IMG/VR virus record: IMGVR_UViG_3300042868_003903
Location: 1-38,277 of that record
Reading direction: 5' to 3' (one strand)
Length of the DNA stretch: 38,277 nt
Origin: a virus
Positions 36,496 to 38,277 of this stretch are shown in pieces (position 1 is the first letter of the stretch; every line of letters begins with the position of its first letter). The notes below the pieces were generated by a model that searched no databases, was not told where the DNA came from, and worked only from the letters and a program-made list of their open reading frames with translations. The position numbers were made by a program, and so were the translations under genes.

Positions 36496-37001
36496 TGCGT
36501 CACGGGCCTTTGTGCGGTAATCATCAGTTGGTGGTTGTTAGACGGGCCGGCGTGGCGGATTTCAAACCCGGCGTGCTCGACAAAGTCGATCAGCGTCTTG
36601 CGGACGAACCCGTACTTGTGCGCCATGTACGGATTGCTCTGCACCAGTCTGGCCATGCCGTAATACATGTCCAGCCCCGTGACCGGGCCTGCTGGCGATT
36701 CGTAGACGACGGTGTTGTCGGGCTTGATGCCCTCCAGATCCGGCACTATGGCGATGAGGAACCCACCCGGTATCAACACGCGGTGCAGTTCTTTCAACGC
36801 TTGCACGATTTCGTGCGGCGGCATGTGTTCCAGCACATGCGAACAGTATGCGATGTGGTATTGGCCAATGTCCCCCATGTCGGTCATGGGAGCAACAAAG
36901 TCAGGAGAGACGCCCGGATCAATGTCCAGACGAGTCTCCTGACCCCGTATCCACTCGGGAAGCGGCTCTCGGCCGCATCCCGCATGAAGCACCTTGATCA
37001 C
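36492..37001 (-). CDS. SAM-dependent methyltransferase (class I)
   Basis: A 169-residue protein with a Rossmann-type SAM site: VLHAGCGREPLPEWIRGQ (motif I), TRLDIDPGVSPDFVAPM (acidic loop), YHIAYCSHVLEHMPPHEIVQ and LKELHRVLIPGGFLIAIVPD (motif near the fifth strand). This is the Methyltransf_11 pattern acting on small molecules, glycans or proteins rather than on DNA bases (no DPPY/NPPF motif). The GTG at 37001 overlaps the upstream stop as GTGA. Coupled to the glycosyltransferase, suggesting that the two modify the same product. Confidence 0.85.
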   Translation of the reverse strand: MIKVLHAGCGREPLPEWIRGQETRLDIDPGVSPDFVAPMTDMGDIGQYHIAYCSHVLEHMPPHEIVQALKELHRVLIPGGFLIAIVPDLEGIKPDNTVVYESPAGPVTGLDMYYGMARLVQSNPYMAHKYGFVRKTLIDFVEHAGFEIRHAGPSNNHQLMITAQRPVTQ

Positions 37002-37291
37002 GCGGCCTTGGCCAAGCCGAGTGCGTCCAGCGTGTTCATGATGTCGATCACGGCAGCCTTCAGCGCCGTGGTGACATCAGCAGACGACGCGGTGCCGACA
37101 GCCGAGGTGGCCACGGCAGCGGTGCGCTGGGTGATCGGCGTCGTGCCGTAGAAACCGACCTTGCCGGTGGCAGACGGTTGCATCTGCACGGGCTGGCCGC
37201 TGCGGCCGACGTTGAGGGTTTCCTCGACGTTGCCATCGCCCATCTGCTGGCCATCGCCAATCTTGGGCGCTTCGAAGTTTGCGTTCGACAT
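36998..37291 (-). CDS. Head-fibre-like protein, paralogue B
   Basis: A 97-residue protein. The N-terminal half is Gly/Gln/Asn rich (IGDGQQMGDGNVEETLNVGR). The C-terminal half GKVGFYGTTPITQRTAAVAT, then SADVTTALKAAVIDIMNTLD is a head-fibre-type end (Phage_fiber_2-like, from memory). It is highly similar to the neighbouring gene at 37310 in this C-terminal part. AAAGGA precedes the ATG. Likely decorates the capsid as a trimer through the C-terminal helix. Confidence 0.72.
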   Translation of the reverse strand: MSNANFEAPKIGDGQQMGDGNVEETLNVGRSGQPVQMQPSATGKVGFYGTTPITQRTAAVATSAVGTASSADVTTALKAAVIDIMNTLDALGLAKAA

Positions 37292-37309
37292 GATGTTCCT
37301 TTCTGGCGC

Positions 37310-37564
37310 TTACGCGCCACCCTTCCACAGGCCAACAGCCTGCAGCGTGTTCATGATCTCGATGACAGCGGCTTTCAGAGCCGTGGTCACATCCGCGCTG
37401 CTGGCGGTGCCAACAGCGGACGTGGCCTGAGCCGCGCCAGAACGTCGCGTGACAGGCGTGGTTCCGTAGAACCCGACGGTGCCACCGGACTTGCCGATGA
37501 TTGCGCCGTCGAGTTCCGGATCCTCGAATGCCACACCAATTGCTTTGGTGTTCGGCATTTTCAT
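37310..37564 (-). CDS. Head-fibre-like protein, paralogue A
   Basis: An 84-residue protein directly after the coat gene. The N-terminus (MKMPNTKAIGVAFEDPELDG) is unlike paralogue B, while VGFYGTTPVTRRSGAAQATS and SADVTTALKAAVIEIMNTLQ are shared. The ATG at 37564 overlaps the coat stop as TGATG; an ATG at 37558 with GGGGG is an alternative. A tandem duplication produced two capsid-decoration candidates. Confidence 0.72.
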   Translation of the reverse strand: MKMPNTKAIGVAFEDPELDGAIIGKSGGTVGFYGTTPVTRRSGAAQATSAVGTASSADVTTALKAAVIEIMNTLQAVGLWKGGA

Positions 37565-38277
37565 CACCCCCACATGCGAACGGCCATCTGCGGGCGGATG
37601 ACGCTGTACCCGTACAGCACGTCAATCCGGCACGGCATCCGGTCGTTGTTGATGTCGTACTGGCGCACGATCCGCATCGAGATCCCGTTGTGCACCTTTC
37701 GGCTGGCCATGTCCACGCCTTGCGGCAGCATCAGGTCAGCGGTGGCAAACGTGATCGCGTCCTTGTGGTAGATCAGGTTCTGCGGGTAGCCCGTCGAAGC
37801 CGCACCGAGGAAGGTGACGACATCGCTGGCGGTCGGCAGCTTGCTGACCGTAGCCAGGGCTTGCGTGGGCGCGTACACGGCCGGCAGGAACTCCACGTCC
37901 ACGAACTCGGTGGAGGCCGAGGTGACCGTGTTCTGCACCACGAACTGCTGCAGCGAGCCGGTGGACTCGCGGGTCTGCGGGTTGACCGCAAACACGCCGG
38001 CGATCGTGAACACGTCGCCCGGCACCAGCGTGAGGCCGTCGGTCACGTTGTCCAGCGTCAGCTTGGTCGCACCGTTGGTCAGCGTGGTCTTCACGATCGG
38101 GGTGTCCGAACGCGAGGCCGAGCCGGTGGTGTGGACCTTGATGGACTGCGACATGTTGATCTCCTCGTAGCCGAGGATGCCTTCGCCCATCATGCCGTTC
38201 TTGAACTGGCGCGAGATCGTGCTGGTCGGGTTGAACAGGCCCTTCATGCCTTCCACCAGGCCCGCGTTGGCCGCCGG
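37564..38277 (-). CDS. Major capsid (coat) protein, C-terminal part of the split gene
   Basis: Carboxy-terminal part of the P22 gp5-like coat protein; unique bases are 37564-38150, the rest repeats bases 1-127. It includes GLFNPTSTISRQFKNGMMGE, GILGYEEINMSQSIKVHTTG, LVPGDVFTIAGVFAVNPQTR and the C-terminal IDVLYGYSVIRPQMAVRMWG, all typical of the P22 coat family. The internal ATG at 38256 is not the true start; the gene begins at 625. Confidence 0.9.
   Translation of the reverse strand, partial: PAANAGLVEGMKGLFNPTSTISRQFKNGMMGEGILGYEEINMSQSIKVHTTGSASRSDTPIVKTTLTNGATKLTLDNVTDGLTLVPGDVFTIAGVFAVNPQTRESTGSLQQFVVQNTVTSASTEFVDVEFLPAVYAPTQALATVSKLPTASDVVTFLGAASTGYPQNLIYHKDAITFATADLMLPQGVDMASRKVHNGISMRIVRQYDINNDRMPCRIDVLYGYSVIRPQMAVRMWG
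38151..38277. repeat. Terminal direct repeat, right copy (circular-assembly overlap)
   Basis: Identical to bases 1-127. Removing one copy gives a closed circle of 38,150 bp and an intact coat gene. Confidence 0.95.

Noticed and set aside
36492-37001. DNA methyltransferase
   Set aside because: The SAM site is present, but no NPPY/DPPY-type or PC-type catalytic motif for DNA bases is seen.

Overview
The window is a complete, circularly closed genome of a short-tailed (P22-like) double-stranded DNA phage. Its first 127 bases are repeated exactly as its last 127 bases, and the major capsid gene reads in frame across that join, so the true genome is about 38,150 bp. The phage character rests on a full virion set in the P22 order: small and large terminase, portal, scaffold, coat, gp4-like and gp10-like tail/DNA-stabilisation proteins, three ejection-type proteins, fibres and a lysis cassette. 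The high GC content, the very tight ATGA/GTGA-coupled genes and the families seen suggest a proteobacterial host, perhaps Burkholderiales, but the sequence does not prove the host. No integrase, CI-like repressor, phage RNA polymerase, DNA polymerase or tRNA was found.

Layout. (1) A long leftward late operon starts at the small terminase (10337), runs down to base 1, continues from base 38150, and ends at the endolysin (24070). It carries packaging, portal, small accessory genes including two HExxH peptidase-like proteins, a head-spike/lectin fibre, scaffold, coat, two tandem head-fibre-like paralogues, a methyltransferase, a glycosyltransferase, gp4-like, gp10-like (with an inserted dockerin/EF-hand-like segment), a YadA-head-type fibre, ejection proteins and lysis genes interrupted by a homing HNH gene. 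(2) A roughly 780 bp gene-free region (10338-11117) separates this operon from the rightward early genes. It holds 16 copies of a TAGCCCCC-type repeat in both orientations, including three perfect inverted repeats. (3) A rightward early operon of very small genes (11118-12977) ends at a strong terminator. (4) A leftward operon (18092-13070) encodes a winged-helix/HNH-like protein, a VRR-NUC nuclease, a TGT/DpdA-like base-exchange enzyme, a VUT-type (YhhQ-like) queuosine-precursor transporter and a TOPRIM primase-helicase. (5) A rightward operon (18249-24076) encodes a YqaJ-type exonuclease, a RecT-like annealing protein, a Gp49-type protein, small DNA-binding proteins and many small accessory genes.

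The most notable system is the TGT/DpdA-like enzyme with its overlapping YhhQ-like transporter. The whole genome is visible and no preQ0 biosynthesis gene (FolE, QueD, QueE, QueC) was seen. The simplest reading is a salvage-type DNA modification: import a host or environmental 7-deazaguanine and exchange it for guanine in phage DNA, probably as protection from restriction. The adjacent VRR-NUC nuclease and primase-helicase link this to replication. The repeat-hairpin array is the best candidate for a replication origin, packaging start or master control region.
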